A DNA stretch of 64,000 nt, from assembly GCF_000013645.1 (NCBI RefSeq), contig NC_007953.1:992001-1056000 (forward strand), given 5' to 3'. The stretch is from Paraburkholderia xenovorans LB400. GTDB lineage: Bacteria; Pseudomonadota; Gammaproteobacteria; Burkholderiales; Burkholderiaceae. Under the pieces are notes generated by a model. The model was not told the origin of the DNA. It did not search any database and was given only the letters and a program-made list of their open reading frames with translations. Within the stretch, counting starts at the first letter, position 1. Each line of letters opens with the position of its first letter. The translations under genes were made by a program, and so were the position numbers. Positions 7,614-16,710 of this stretch are shown here, piece by piece.

Positions 7614-9002
7614 TTATTGACCGCTGCTGTACGAGTGGCTGCGCTCCGTGGTGGGGGCGCCCGGCACGCCGGAATCGAGATCTTCGAGCCGCTTGCCACG
7701 GGTCTCGATCCGTATCGCCCACACGGCGAACGCCAGTAAAAGCTGAGCCGCGACGACCGAGCCTACCACCATCAGTACGCCACCCTTCGTGAACAGCCAG
7801 AGAATGAAGAATTGGCAGCCTGCGCTGGCGAGCCGTCCCGCGGTCATGCAAACGCCCGTCCCCCGCAACCGGTACGAAGTCGAGAACAGCTCGGGTACGT
7901 AAGCGCCTTGTCCAACCGCCACCAGCACATAGATGGAGCACACCAGCAGGAAGCCCACCCCCATCAGCGCGAAAGCCGAGTCGACCTGCTGGTAAATCAG
8001 GCCGCAAACCGCTGTAACGACGCACGACGCGATGATCGCGGGACGCCGGCCGACCCGATCCGACACCGCAACGCCGAGCAGGGAGCCCACCGGGCCGCCC
8101 AGCGTGATAACCGTCGTCCATGTCAGCGACTTGACGATATCGAAGCCCTGCTGGATGAAGAACGTCGGGAGCCAGTTGATCAGCCCATAGATGCTGAAGC
8201 CGATGCAGACAAGAATGGCTGAACCGACGAGCGTACGCACAAGTATCGGCGGCGTGAATAACACGCCAATGGACACTTGCGGCGTTGGCGCGGGCACTTC
8301 GTGTGCATACGAAGGCAGTTCACCGCCGCGCGCGACGCTGCGCTCGATCCGTTGGAGAACGACCTCCGCCTCGTCGATACGCCCTTTTGTCTCGAGCCAG
8401 CGCGGCGATTCCGGAATCGAGCGGCGCACGATCCACAGCGTGATGGCGAGAATGCCCGCGATGACGAAGACGTAGCGCCAGCCCAGATGGGGAATAACCC
8501 AGAGATTGACCAGCGAACCGACGAACACCGCGGAATTTCCGAACACCGACAGGAATGCCAGCATGCGGCCACGAAAGCCCGGCGGCACGAACTCGCCAAG
8601 CATGCCGTACGAAATAACGGCCTCTGCGCCGATACCGAGACCCATCATGAAGCGGATTGCGCTGAGCCAGTACATGTCCGGCGCAACCGCCGCTGCAAAC
8701 GACGCGATGCCGAACACCACGAGATTGATCTGATAGGCCAGGCGGCGGCCGTAACGGTCGCCGATAATCCCCGCCATCATCGCTCCGACGGTCAAGCCCG
8801 CGAACGTCAACGTGCCGAAGAGCGCGTTGAGCTGCAGTGTCGACCATCCCTGTTTGAGCAATACGCCGACAATGGCGCCGCCCGTGTACAGGTCAAAAAA
8901 TTCAAGGAATAGCCCGAAGCCGATGACGCACAGCAAACGCCAGTGGAAGCCGCTTAAAGGTAGGCGGTCGAGCCGGCTGGCCGCGTAAGCGGTAGATTGC
9001 AT
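7614..9002 (-). CDS. MFS transporter (aromatic acid:H+ symporter-like)
   Basis: 462-residue inner-membrane carrier with about 12 hydrophobic segments. MFS motifs are visible: GDRYGRRLAYQ after TM2, RFMMGLGIGAEAV in TM4, PESPRWLETKGRIDEAE in the central loop, and SDRVGRRPAII in the second half. The ATG at 9002 has GGAG six bases upstream; the open frame continues upstream without MFS sequence. It sits between BKACE (51 bp downstream) and an SDR (26 bp upstream), so it probably imports the substrate of this operon. A paralogue of identical length lies at 14930-16318 and shares the N-terminal RLDRLPLS-x-FHWRL. Confidence 0.9.
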   Translation of the reverse strand: MQSTAYAASRLDRLPLSGFHWRLLCVIGFGLFLEFFDLYTGGAIVGVLLKQGWSTLQLNALFGTLTFAGLTVGAMMAGIIGDRYGRRLAYQINLVVFGIASFAAAVAPDMYWLSAIRFMMGLGIGAEAVISYGMLGEFVPPGFRGRMLAFLSVFGNSAVFVGSLVNLWVIPHLGWRYVFVIAGILAITLWIVRRSIPESPRWLETKGRIDEAEVVLQRIERSVARGGELPSYAHEVPAPTPQVSIGVLFTPPILVRTLVGSAILVCIGFSIYGLINWLPTFFIQQGFDIVKSLTWTTVITLGGPVGSLLGVAVSDRVGRRPAIIASCVVTAVCGLIYQQVDSAFALMGVGFLLVCSIYVLVAVGQGAYVPELFSTSYRLRGTGVCMTAGRLASAGCQFFILWLFTKGGVLMVVGSVVAAQLLLAFAVWAIRIETRGKRLEDLDSGVPGAPTTERSHSYSSGQ

Positions 9003-9028
9003 TTCTGTCTCCAGGCGTGGTTTTGCGG

Positions 9029-9823
9029 CTAACGCATGGTCGATGCGGACCCGCCATCGACCAGGATTTCCGTCGCCGTGATGTAGCGCGCTTCGTCGGA
9101 AGCCAGAAAAGCCGTGGCATTGGCGACGTCCCAGGCGTCCCCCTCCTGCGCCAGCGGAACCTGCGCATTGCGGCGCTTCAGATAACTCTCGTAATCGCCG
9201 CCGCCGAACTGCTGCGCGAGCCGCTGCACAAGCGGCGTCGTGATGAGGCCCGGGATCACGCAATTGAGCCGCACATTGTGTTCGCTGTGCATCAAGGCCG
9301 CCATCCGGGTGAATTGAATCAGCGCCGCCTTGCTCGCCGAGTAGGCAATCTGCGGTTTGCCGCTATAGCGCAACGCGGAAAGCGACGACACGTTGACGAC
9401 GTTACCGCCGCGTTGCCTGTCCATCAGCGGCAAGACCGCCTTGCACATCAGGAATACGCTCTTCAGATTGATGTCGAACTGGCGGTCCCATATCTCCTCG
9501 GTCATATCGACTACACCGCCTGGCGCGGAGACACCGACATTGTTCACCAGCACGTCGATACGGCCGTACGCGTCAATCGTCTCGCGCACCACCCGGTCAA
9601 TGCTCGCCGGGTCGGTCACGTCGCATAACAGCGCCTTCAGCTTGCCGCCCTCACCTTCGATGACAGCACGCGTGTCCGCAAGCGCCTGTTCGTTCACATC
9701 GAGACCCACCACCTGGGCACCCTGGCGCGCGAGCAACGCGGCGATCGCCTTGCCCGTGCCCCAGCCCGGCAGCGAGGAGCCGCAACCGCTCACCATGACA
9801 ACCTTATTATCAAATCTCAGCAA
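9029..9823 (-). CDS. SDR family oxidoreductase
   Basis: 264-residue classical short-chain dehydrogenase. Seen: cofactor-binding VSGCGSSLPGWGTGKA (a variant of TGxxxGxG), NNVG, catalytic Ser in VNVSSLS, YSASK, and VDGG at the end. The start codon appears to be TTG at 9823, followed by CTG, with GGGAG seven bases before it; no ATG matches the family start. Expected to oxidise a hydroxy group to a keto group with NAD(P)+ in the operon with the MFS carrier and BKACE. A related SDR lies at 12652-13458; both share the tail FLASDEAR and the expanded glycine-rich loop. Confidence 0.87.
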   Translation of the reverse strand: MLRFDNKVVMVSGCGSSLPGWGTGKAIAALLARQGAQVVGLDVNEQALADTRAVIEGEGGKLKALLCDVTDPASIDRVVRETIDAYGRIDVLVNNVGVSAPGGVVDMTEEIWDRQFDINLKSVFLMCKAVLPLMDRQRGGNVVNVSSLSALRYSGKPQIAYSASKAALIQFTRMAALMHSEHNVRLNCVIPGLITTPLVQRLAQQFGGGDYESYLKRRNAQVPLAQEGDAWDVANATAFLASDEARYITATEILVDGGSASTMR

Positions 9824-9966
9824 GCTCCTTCTCCCTTTAATAAGTCACCGACGATGTGCTCGCGCTGCAGTTTCGCGCCACTCGTTAGTCTGGGTAACTG
9901 ATCCAGATTCCAGTTTCCTCACGCGTGCAAAGATTGGGACGCGAGCCACGCGCCTTTCCTTGCCGC

Positions 9967-10881
9967 TCAGACGCCGGAGTACATCCGGCGCCCTGGCACC
10001 GGCATCGCCGCTTTCAGGATCGTTCCGCTTTCCGATTCGGTAATGAACAAGGTCTTGCGGTCAGCGCCACCGTAAGCAACGTTCGTCGTGTGATAGCCGA
10101 TATCGGACTGAATCCGGTACATCGGCTCGCCACGCGCCGAGAAAAGCCACACCGCGCCGATGCCCACATGCGCGATAGCAAGATTGCCTTCCTCGTCCAG
10201 AGCGAGGCCATCCGGCCCGCCGCCACCCGACATCTGAATGAAACAGCCGACCTTGGCGGTTCTGCCGCCACGCAGCAGGGGGATGCGCCAGATCGCATTC
10301 GCTCGCGTGACGGCGACATAAAGCGCCGATTCGTCATGGTTCAGCACCAGTCCATTCGGACTCGGCACGTTGTCGACGAGACAATCTATCTGTCCATCCG
10401 TGCGCAGACAGAACACCCGGCCGTTCGGGTTATGCAGGCCAGACAGCCCCTGGTCCGTGAAATACAGATCGCCGTTCGATGCGAATACCAGGTCGTTGAC
10501 GGCTCTGAGCCGCTCGAGATGAACCCGTTCCAGAACCGGTCGAACGGTCTTTTCAACGGGATCGAACAGCATGATGCCGTTCTTGTAATCGGCGATGAAG
10601 ATCCGCCCATCCTGATGAATCTTCAGCCCGTTGGGTTCGCCGTCATACGAATGCACCAGCTCGAAGCTGCCGCGAGGACTAATGCGAAAAATACGGCCCC
10701 ACGGAATATCCACGCACCACAGGTTGCCGTGTTTGTCGAATGACGGTCCTTCAAGCAGCGAATGACCGGGCATGCCCGCCGGCTGCTGGCTGTGCCACTC
10801 CGATGATGCTTCGGGATGTCTGAATGGGTCGGGCAGCGTCGCGAATACTTCGGTCGTAACACGCTTCGGTTCTGCATACAT
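9967..10881 (-). CDS. SMP-30/gluconolactonase family protein
   Basis: 304 residues from ATG 10881 (GGAG ten bases upstream); the open frame extends 25 more codons without family sequence. Six-bladed beta-propeller of the SMP-30/LRE family. Metal-ligand positions are recognisable in LLEGPSFDKHGNLWCVD, RAVNDLVFASNGDLYFTD, PNGLVLNHDESALYV and GPDGLALDEEGNL. These enzymes hydrolyse sugar or related lactones with a divalent metal. Here it lies upstream of the SDR on the same strand and may open a lactone made during catabolism. The substrate is unknown. Confidence 0.87.
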   Translation of the reverse strand: MYAEPKRVTTEVFATLPDPFRHPEASSEWHSQQPAGMPGHSLLEGPSFDKHGNLWCVDIPWGRIFRISPRGSFELVHSYDGEPNGLKIHQDGRIFIADYKNGIMLFDPVEKTVRPVLERVHLERLRAVNDLVFASNGDLYFTDQGLSGLHNPNGRVFCLRTDGQIDCLVDNVPSPNGLVLNHDESALYVAVTRANAIWRIPLLRGGRTAKVGCFIQMSGGGGPDGLALDEEGNLAIAHVGIGAVWLFSARGEPMYRIQSDIGYHTTNVAYGGADRKTLFITESESGTILKAAMPVPGRRMYSGV

Positions 10882-11033
10882 GGCAAGACGTCTCCGGCAT
10901 TTTAATTTTCTGATTGGCCGGCGTGGAGAAAGACGACGGGCGGCCTGTTGAAACAATTATGTCGGCAGTGAATGCCATCCACAATCGCTCGTTCGTTATC
11001 GATTGATGCTGAAATCCGATCAATCGGTGCAAG

Positions 11034-11945
11034 CTACTGCCGCACCGCGCGCAAAGGCGGCGTCCGCTCGCCGAGCAGCTGCCGGAACGCCTTACTACCG
11101 GGCGATTCCGAGCGGTTTGTCATGCGTGCCACCCCGATCATGCGTCCCACGTGTTCCTCCAGCGAAAGCACCGTGCAGCGCGACACATCGAGCTTGCCGA
11201 GGCAAATCTCAGGCACGATTCCCATGCCGAAGCCCTCCTCGACCAGTCGTACGAGCGTCGACATATTCCAGGTCTCCTGATGAGCGACCGGCGTCGCACC
11301 GCAGGCCGCAAACGCGCGCTCGATGATCTGCCATAGGGTGGTCCCCCTGGGACTGGCCATCAGAGGAAAGCTCGCTGCTTCGCGTAGCGAAATGCTGCGC
11401 CGCTCGCCAAGCGCATGCGTTCGCGGTACGACGAGGAAGCATTCGTCCCGGAAGAGCGGCTCGAATACGATGTCGTGACGGTCTTCGAGATCGGACACGA
11501 TGGCGAGATCGACACTGCCTGCTTCCATCATCTCGATGCACCGTTGGGAATCCACATCGAGCAACTTCAGCGTCACGCCCGGATAGCGGCGATGAAACTC
11601 GCCCATGATGGTGGGCAGCACCGTCTGGCCAATCGATGGGACAGCGGCGATCGTCAGTTCACCGCTCTGAAGAGCCGCTTTCTTCCGCAGGGATTCGGCC
11701 ACCCGCTCCATATCCTCGACGGCGGTCCTGGCGACAACGAAGAGTTGCAGACCTTCAGCCGTCAGCGTGACCTGCCGTGTCGTCCGATGGAACAGGCGCA
11801 CACCAAGCCGGTCTTCAAGCTGGCTGACCCGGGCGCTGACAGCCGACTGAGACGTGTGCGTGTGTTCCGCCGCCCGGCGGAAACTGAGCGTTTCCGCCAC
11901 GGCAAGAAACGTGATGACGTTGTTGAGGTTGAAGGTGAGCGCCAT
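11034..11945 (-). CDS. LysR-type transcriptional regulator
   Basis: 303 residues. The winged HTH is at the N-terminus (VITFLAVAETLSFRRAAEHT, HTSQSAVSARVSQLEDRLGV, RLFHRTTRQVTLTAEGLQL), followed by a typical effector domain containing VAAVPSIGQTV-like and AIVSDL segments. It lies between the SMP-30/SDR/MFS/BKACE set downstream and a second CMD/SDR/porin/MFS set upstream, all on the minus strand. Either set could be its target. No clear ribosome-binding site precedes ATG 11945. Confidence 0.88.
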   Translation of the reverse strand: MALTFNLNNVITFLAVAETLSFRRAAEHTHTSQSAVSARVSQLEDRLGVRLFHRTTRQVTLTAEGLQLFVVARTAVEDMERVAESLRKKAALQSGELTIAAVPSIGQTVLPTIMGEFHRRYPGVTLKLLDVDSQRCIEMMEAGSVDLAIVSDLEDRHDIVFEPLFRDECFLVVPRTHALGERRSISLREAASFPLMASPRGTTLWQIIERAFAACGATPVAHQETWNMSTLVRLVEEGFGMGIVPEICLGKLDVSRCTVLSLEEHVGRMIGVARMTNRSESPGSKAFRQLLGERTPPLRAVRQ

Positions 11946-12064
11946 GAGTTGAATAAACAGTACGCCGGTATGGGATGCGCTGAAGATACCAGCGCTCGCC
12001 TCACCACTTCGAAACCGGCTACAACGGCATCGAGAACCCGTTCAGGTTCGACACGGGCAGGCGG

Positions 12065-12577
12065 TCAGTCATGGTCCACCTGAAGCGCTTCGAGGAACCG
12101 GGATACCAGGTTATATGCGGCAATCGTCGCCGTCAGCTCGACGATTTCACGCTCGCAGAAATGCGCATTCACCTGTTTGAAAACCTCGTCGGCGACATGG
12201 ACCTCGCGCGTCATCGCATCGCAATAGCGTAATACCGCCTGGTCGCGCTCGCCGAACACCGTCAGCGTCGGAACCCGCAATGCGTCGATCTCGGCATCGT
12301 TAATTCCCACGGAACGGGCGATAGGTTGATGCTGCTGAAACTCATAGTCGGCGCCGTTGACGATCGCAATGCGCATGATGACAAGCTCCCGGATCCGCGC
12401 GGGCAATGACGATTGCTGCCGGATCGCAGTCAGGAGCGCCAGCCAACCCGCGCAAACAGGCGGGCTATGCAGCAGCATCGAATACAGGTTGAGCATCTTG
12501 CCGCGCTCGGCGACGATGCGCTCGACAAGCATGGCGGTATCGGGCGAACGGGTATCCGGATAGGGGATGCGGGCCAT
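12065..12577 (-). CDS. Carboxymuconolactone decarboxylase (CMD) family protein
   Basis: 170 residues from ATG 12577, which has AGGAG five bases upstream; the frame extends upstream without family sequence. Core: ARIRELVIMRIAIVNGADYE then FQQHQPIARSVG, the CMD/AhpD helix pair with Glu and His but no CxxC. It ends EALQVDHD. It is very similar to the CMD gene at 30647-31159: both start MARI-YPDT-SPD, share LLNLYSMLLHSPP-like and TATIAAYN-VSRFLEALQ blocks, and end identically. The chemistry is unassigned; recurrence beside SDR and acyl-CoA genes suggests a dedicated catabolic step and not stress defence. Confidence 0.82.
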   Translation of the reverse strand: MARIPYPDTRSPDTAMLVERIVAERGKMLNLYSMLLHSPPVCAGWLALLTAIRQQSSLPARIRELVIMRIAIVNGADYEFQQHQPIARSVGINDAEIDALRVPTLTVFGERDQAVLRYCDAMTREVHVADEVFKQVNAHFCEREIVELTATIAAYNLVSRFLEALQVDHD

Positions 12578-12651
12578 CAGGGCTCCTGGAATAAGTAACT
12601 GGAATGGGCGTTGCCACGCGGCGAGGCGGGCGCCGGTCGATAATGCAGGCG

Positions 12652-13458
12652 TCAATCGCAGCGGGCGCTCATCCCGCCGTCGACCACGATTTCGGTGCCG
12701 GTAACAAAACGCGCTTCATCCGATGCAAGAAAGAGCGCCGCATTGGCCGTGTCGCGGCCGTCTCCCATGAAAGGCATTGGAATGCGCGCCTGGCGCTTCC
12801 TGAGCAGCAACTCGACATCGCCGCCGGCCTGGTTGTGTGCGATCTTCGTATCGACCATTGGCGTATGCAGCAGACCGGGCACTACCGAATTGACACGAAC
12901 GTTCTTCGCCGCATATTCGACGGCCACGACGCGGCCCATCTGGATCATGCCGGCCTTCGCGGCGGCATAGCCGACCTGCGCCGCGCCCGTCCAGCGGATG
13001 CCCGAGGTGGAGGCGATATTGACGATCGCGCCGCCGCCCTGCTGTTCCATCACCGGCAGCACGTATTTGCACATCAGGAATGCCGTCGTCAGATTCAGTT
13101 CGAGTTGCATCGCCCACTGCGCCTCGTCAAGCGCAACCGGTCCGCCCGGCGACGGAGCGCCGACATTGTTCACGAGGATATCGACGCGTCCGCAGCGTGC
13201 CACGCTGTCGGCGACGAGGCGCTCGACCGACGCACTGTCAGTCACGTCGCACAGGCAGGGCGTTACGCTCCCGCCCGCAGCGCGGACGAGTTCGAGCGTC
13301 GCGTCCATCGAGGCCAGGTCACGATCAACGGCAATCACATGCGCGCCTTCCTCGGCAAAGCGAACGGCGATCGCGCGTCCGTTGCCCCAACCCGGGCCGA
13401 TGCATCCGGCACCCGTGACAAGCGCGACCTTTCCCTGCAATCTTCCTGCTGAACTCAT
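12652..13458 (-). CDS. SDR family oxidoreductase
   Basis: 268-residue classical SDR. Seen: VTGAGCIGPGWGNGRA (cofactor loop), NNVGAPSPGG, catalytic Ser in NIASTSG, YAAAK, and a final VDGG. It shares with the SDR at 9029-9823 the same lengthened cofactor loop and the segment around FLASDEAR, so the two are paralogues or orthologues of linked pathways. It lies 74 bp upstream of the CMD gene and 120 bp downstream of a porin on the same strand. Expected role: NAD(P)-dependent oxidation of a hydroxy acid or ester; substrate unknown. Confidence 0.87.
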   Translation of the reverse strand: MSSAGRLQGKVALVTGAGCIGPGWGNGRAIAVRFAEEGAHVIAVDRDLASMDATLELVRAAGGSVTPCLCDVTDSASVERLVADSVARCGRVDILVNNVGAPSPGGPVALDEAQWAMQLELNLTTAFLMCKYVLPVMEQQGGGAIVNIASTSGIRWTGAAQVGYAAAKAGMIQMGRVVAVEYAAKNVRVNSVVPGLLHTPMVDTKIAHNQAGGDVELLLRKRQARIPMPFMGDGRDTANAALFLASDEARFVTGTEIVVDGGMSARCD

Positions 13459-13577
13459 TCCAGTTTTCCTCTATATCTCCGCGCAAGCGCGCAATCGGTG
13501 TCAAAAGTAAAATCGCCGCTGCCCGATTGACTATCGGACAGCAGACCGTGCACCGGGACTGGCGTCGTCCTGCTCGC

Positions 13578-14687
13578 TCAGAATCGGTGAATCATCCCCA
13601 GTACTCCTTCGAACAATGAGTTGTAACCGTTGAACGACTGCGTAAATCCGGAACTCGATGCCAGTTTGATCCACTGGCCGGTCAGATGGTTGTAGTTGAA
13701 CCCCGTGTACAGATCAGTTCGCGTGGAAAGGTGATAGAAGAGGATCGGGCCGGTCGTGATGCGCGTTCCTTCGCCGGCCGCATGGTGGAGAATGTCCACA
13801 TAGACCGCCTCCCTGATTTCCCAGGCCGGGGTGAACCGGTATGACGCGCCGAGCGACATCGAGTCGTCCCGGTAATCCGCCGGATAGACATGGCTGTAGA
13901 TGTACTGCGCGTACAGGGTCGCGCGATTCGTCGCCCAGCTCGCACCCGCCATGAAGAGCTTCTGCGTGCTGTCCGGAATGGCGACCCCAAAGTAAGTGTT
14001 GCCGTATGCACTATCCGCCGGCACGGCGCCGCCAATGTCGTTCACGACCTGGTAGACAGCGCCGATGCTCAATGGGCCATGGTCGTAGCTAACGCTCACG
14101 GCCGGCGACGAATTGCGATGCACGTCGCCCGCCGCGCCGCCGAATGTATACGCGCCATTCACCTTGAAGCCATGCAAGCTGTCGGAGCTGTATTGCACCG
14201 TGTTGTCGAGGCGCGCGCCACCCACGAGGCCGGCGGACTGGAATCCCCAGGTAGCGGCATAATTCGCGAATGCGAACGTGTCGTGCGATGCGCCCATCGT
14301 GTAAGCGAGCAGATACTGGCGGCCGAACGTCAGCGTGCCCCAGCCGGACTGCGACAGCCCAACGAAGGCCTGCCTGCCGAATTCCCGGGTCTGCCCGTTC
14401 GGCGTCGGGAATGCCATCGCACCGGTATTCGCAATGAAGCCCGATTCAAGCGTGAAGAGCGCCTTCGTTCCGCCGCCCAGGTCCTCCACGCCGCGCAGCC
14501 CCCAGCGGCTTCCGAGGATGGCTCCGCCGGTTCCCATCGTGATGTTATGGCCACCCGACGGCGTTTGATGATTATCAAACCGGATCGCCTCGTCAATCAG
14601 CCCGTAGAGCGTGACGGAGGACTGGCTGTAAGCTGAGGAAGCATAGGCGGACAATGCGGCGACAGCGATGATAGGAATCTTCTTCAT
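13578..14687 (-). CDS. Outer-membrane porin (Burkholderiales general porin type)
   Basis: 369 residues from ATG 14687, which has GGAGA about eight bases upstream. A Sec signal peptide (MKKIPIIAVAALSAYASSAYS) precedes QSSVTLYGLIDEAIRF, the standard first strand of these trimeric porins. RWGLRGVEDLGGGTKALFTLE, GRQAFVGLS and GTLTFGRQ are family hallmarks, and the protein ends in the aromatic residue of IHRF needed for outer-membrane assembly. It lies between the SDR and MFS genes of a catabolic set, so it probably admits the same substrate as the MFS carrier. Confidence 0.92.
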   Translation of the reverse strand: MKKIPIIAVAALSAYASSAYSQSSVTLYGLIDEAIRFDNHQTPSGGHNITMGTGGAILGSRWGLRGVEDLGGGTKALFTLESGFIANTGAMAFPTPNGQTREFGRQAFVGLSQSGWGTLTFGRQYLLAYTMGASHDTFAFANYAATWGFQSAGLVGGARLDNTVQYSSDSLHGFKVNGAYTFGGAAGDVHRNSSPAVSVSYDHGPLSIGAVYQVVNDIGGAVPADSAYGNTYFGVAIPDSTQKLFMAGASWATNRATLYAQYIYSHVYPADYRDDSMSLGASYRFTPAWEIREAVYVDILHHAAGEGTRITTGPILFYHLSTRTDLYTGFNYNHLTGQWIKLASSSGFTQSFNGYNSLFEGVLGMIHRF

Positions 14688-14929
14688 TTGGTATTCCGTC
14701 TCCTTGGTCTTGATTTCCTGTTCGAACGACACATCGCGATCCCTGCCGGATTGCGTCATTCGACGAACGATTATTAATTTCGTATTCCTGATCCAGATAC
14801 AAACTCGTTTTGTTTATCTATCGTTTTCTGATGCGTTACGGTGAGCTGATGATTTACTTCCATTCGCGAGAATCGGGCTGGTCCACCGGAAATATGAAGG
14901 ATCTCGTGAGCCGGATTCCCGCAGTGGGT

Positions 14930-16318
14930 TTAATGCCCGACATCCACGATCTGCCGCCGGTTGTCTGCCGCCAGCGTGGTGCCCTCGTCGACCGTTTCTT
15001 CGAGACGCAAACCGCTTGTTTCTATTTTCAGCAACCAGACTGCCAGCGCGAGCAGCAACTGGATGCCGATGACGGAGCCGACCACCATGTTGACGCCGCC
15101 GATAGAGAACATCCACAGCACAAAGAACTGGCACAGCGCACTGGCCGCGCGGCCCGCCGTGCCGCACACACCGCTGCCCCGCAAACGGTACGAGGTCGCG
15201 AACAACTCCGGTACGTACGCACCCTGTCCCACCGCGACCATCACGTAGATCCCCGCCACCAGCAGGAAGCCCGCGACCAGCAATGCGTTGGCCGAACTCG
15301 CATGCTGATAGAAGACACCCATGACGGCCGTGACAAGCGCTGCGCCGATGATCGCCGGACGTCGCCCGACCCGGTCCGCGAGAAGGACGCCAATGATGGT
15401 TCCCGCCGGCGCCCCCAGCGACATCACGGTGCTGTACGTCAGCGACTTCACAATGTTGAAGCCCTGTTGCACGAAGAACGACGGCAACCAGTTGATCAGC
15501 CCGTAGATGCTGAAGCCAATCGTGATCATGATCAGGGAGCCGACAATCGAACGCCACAGCACCGGCGGCTGAAAAAGCACGCCGAGCGGCACCTTACCGG
15601 TTTGCAGCACATCGTCGCGCGAGTAATCGGGCAGCGTGTGCGTGAGCGCGATTTTCCCCTCGATGGAATCGAGGAGCGCGTCTGCCTCGGCAAGGCGCCC
15701 TTCGTTTTCGAGCCAGCGCGGCGATTCCGGCATGGACTTGCGCATGAACCACACGATCGTTGCCGCAATGCCCGTGATCGCGAACATATACCGCCAGCCG
15801 AAAGCCGGGATGATCCACAGGCTCGCCAGTGAAGCGACGAACACGGCCGAATTGGCGAACAGCGACAGCGCCGCCAGCAAGCGGCCCCGATAGCGAGGCG
15901 GTACGAACTCGGACAGCATGCCGTACGAGATAACGATCTCCGCCCCCATACCGATCCCCATGATGAACCGCAGCCCAATGAGCCAGTACATGCTGGGCGC
16001 GAACACGGCGGCCAGCGACGCGCCGCCGAAGATGATCAGATTGACCTGATACGAAAACCGCCGGCCAAACCAGTCTCCCAGCAGACCTGCGGCCCACGCG
16101 CCGACCATCAGCCCGGCGAAAGTCATCGTGGTGAACCACGCGTTCATTTCAAGGGTCGACCATCCGGACTTCAGCAGCGCGCCGGTGACGACGCCGCCCA
16201 GATAGACGTCGAACGCATCGAGAAAGAGGCCCGAACCGATAAGGAAAAACAGACGCCAATGAAATGCACTCAACGGTAATCTGTCGAGGCGCGCGCCGGC
16301 ATGGATCGTCTTCTGCAC
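14930..16318 (-). CDS. MFS transporter, paralogue of the carrier at 7614-9002
   Basis: 462 residues from a GTG start at 16318 with GGAGA seven bases before it. This start gives exactly the length of the MFS protein at 7614-9002 and aligns QKTIHAGARLDRLPLSAFHW with the matching N-terminus there. Seen: GDWFGRRFSYQVNL, RFIMGIGMGAEIVISYGML, PESPRWLENEGRLAEAD, LADRVGRRPAIIGA. Twelve hydrophobic segments are apparent. Upstream lie the AtuA pair and downstream a porin, so outer- and inner-membrane import are encoded together. The substrate is probably an organic or aromatic acid. Confidence 0.9.
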   Translation of the reverse strand: MQKTIHAGARLDRLPLSAFHWRLFFLIGSGLFLDAFDVYLGGVVTGALLKSGWSTLEMNAWFTTMTFAGLMVGAWAAGLLGDWFGRRFSYQVNLIIFGGASLAAVFAPSMYWLIGLRFIMGIGMGAEIVISYGMLSEFVPPRYRGRLLAALSLFANSAVFVASLASLWIIPAFGWRYMFAITGIAATIVWFMRKSMPESPRWLENEGRLAEADALLDSIEGKIALTHTLPDYSRDDVLQTGKVPLGVLFQPPVLWRSIVGSLIMITIGFSIYGLINWLPSFFVQQGFNIVKSLTYSTVMSLGAPAGTIIGVLLADRVGRRPAIIGAALVTAVMGVFYQHASSANALLVAGFLLVAGIYVMVAVGQGAYVPELFATSYRLRGSGVCGTAGRAASALCQFFVLWMFSIGGVNMVVGSVIGIQLLLALAVWLLKIETSGLRLEETVDEGTTLAADNRRQIVDVGH

Positions 16319-16383
16319 TTTTTGTCTCCGCAATCTTGTTATTAGGAAATCTCGGGAAAGGTGGCGCTGCGCGCGGCCGGGTA

Positions 16384-16710
16384 TCAGAAGCGGGTCACTT
16401 CGACCGGCAGCGCAAGCAGCAGGAAACTGAATGATTTGCCGTGAAAGTCGAGATTGAGCGACGCGTTCACGCCACCCTCCAACGCGTCGTGAATCACGAA
16501 ATTCAGTCCGTGCAAGGCCGGCACTTCGAACCGTTCGATACGCCCGCCGAACAGCTTCGGGTACGTCGACGCGATCAGTTCCGGCGTCAACGCGGCCTTG
16601 AGGTCCTCATAGTGGCGCGGGTCGTATGGCCACACCGAAACGCACGAAATATTGCCCTTGTCGCCCGTGCGAGCCGACGCGACCTCTCTGAGCTGAACTG
16701 TCTCCTTCAT
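16384..16710 (-). CDS. Small AtuA-associated protein (AtuA C-terminal-like domain)
   Basis: 108 residues. It reads LREVASARTGDKGNISCVSV near the start and resembles the C-terminal domain found fused to AtuA in longer proteins. Here it is a separate gene whose ATG (16710) overlaps the TGA of the DUF1446 gene (ATGA), with GGAGG ten bases upstream inside that gene. Tight coupling suggests the two products form one complex equivalent to a full-length AtuA. The biochemical role is unknown. A decayed piece of a similar domain lies at 5388-5520. Confidence 0.78.
   Translation of the reverse strand: MKETVQLREVASARTGDKGNISCVSVWPYDPRHYEDLKAALTPELIASTYPKLFGGRIERFEVPALHGLNFVIHDALEGGVNASLNLDFHGKSFSFLLLALPVEVTRF

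Noticed and set aside
7564..8121. N-terminal extension of the BKACE frame to 496 codons
   Set aside because: The extension is the shadow of the MFS gene. The BKACE family start and a GGAGG site agree on ATG 7563.
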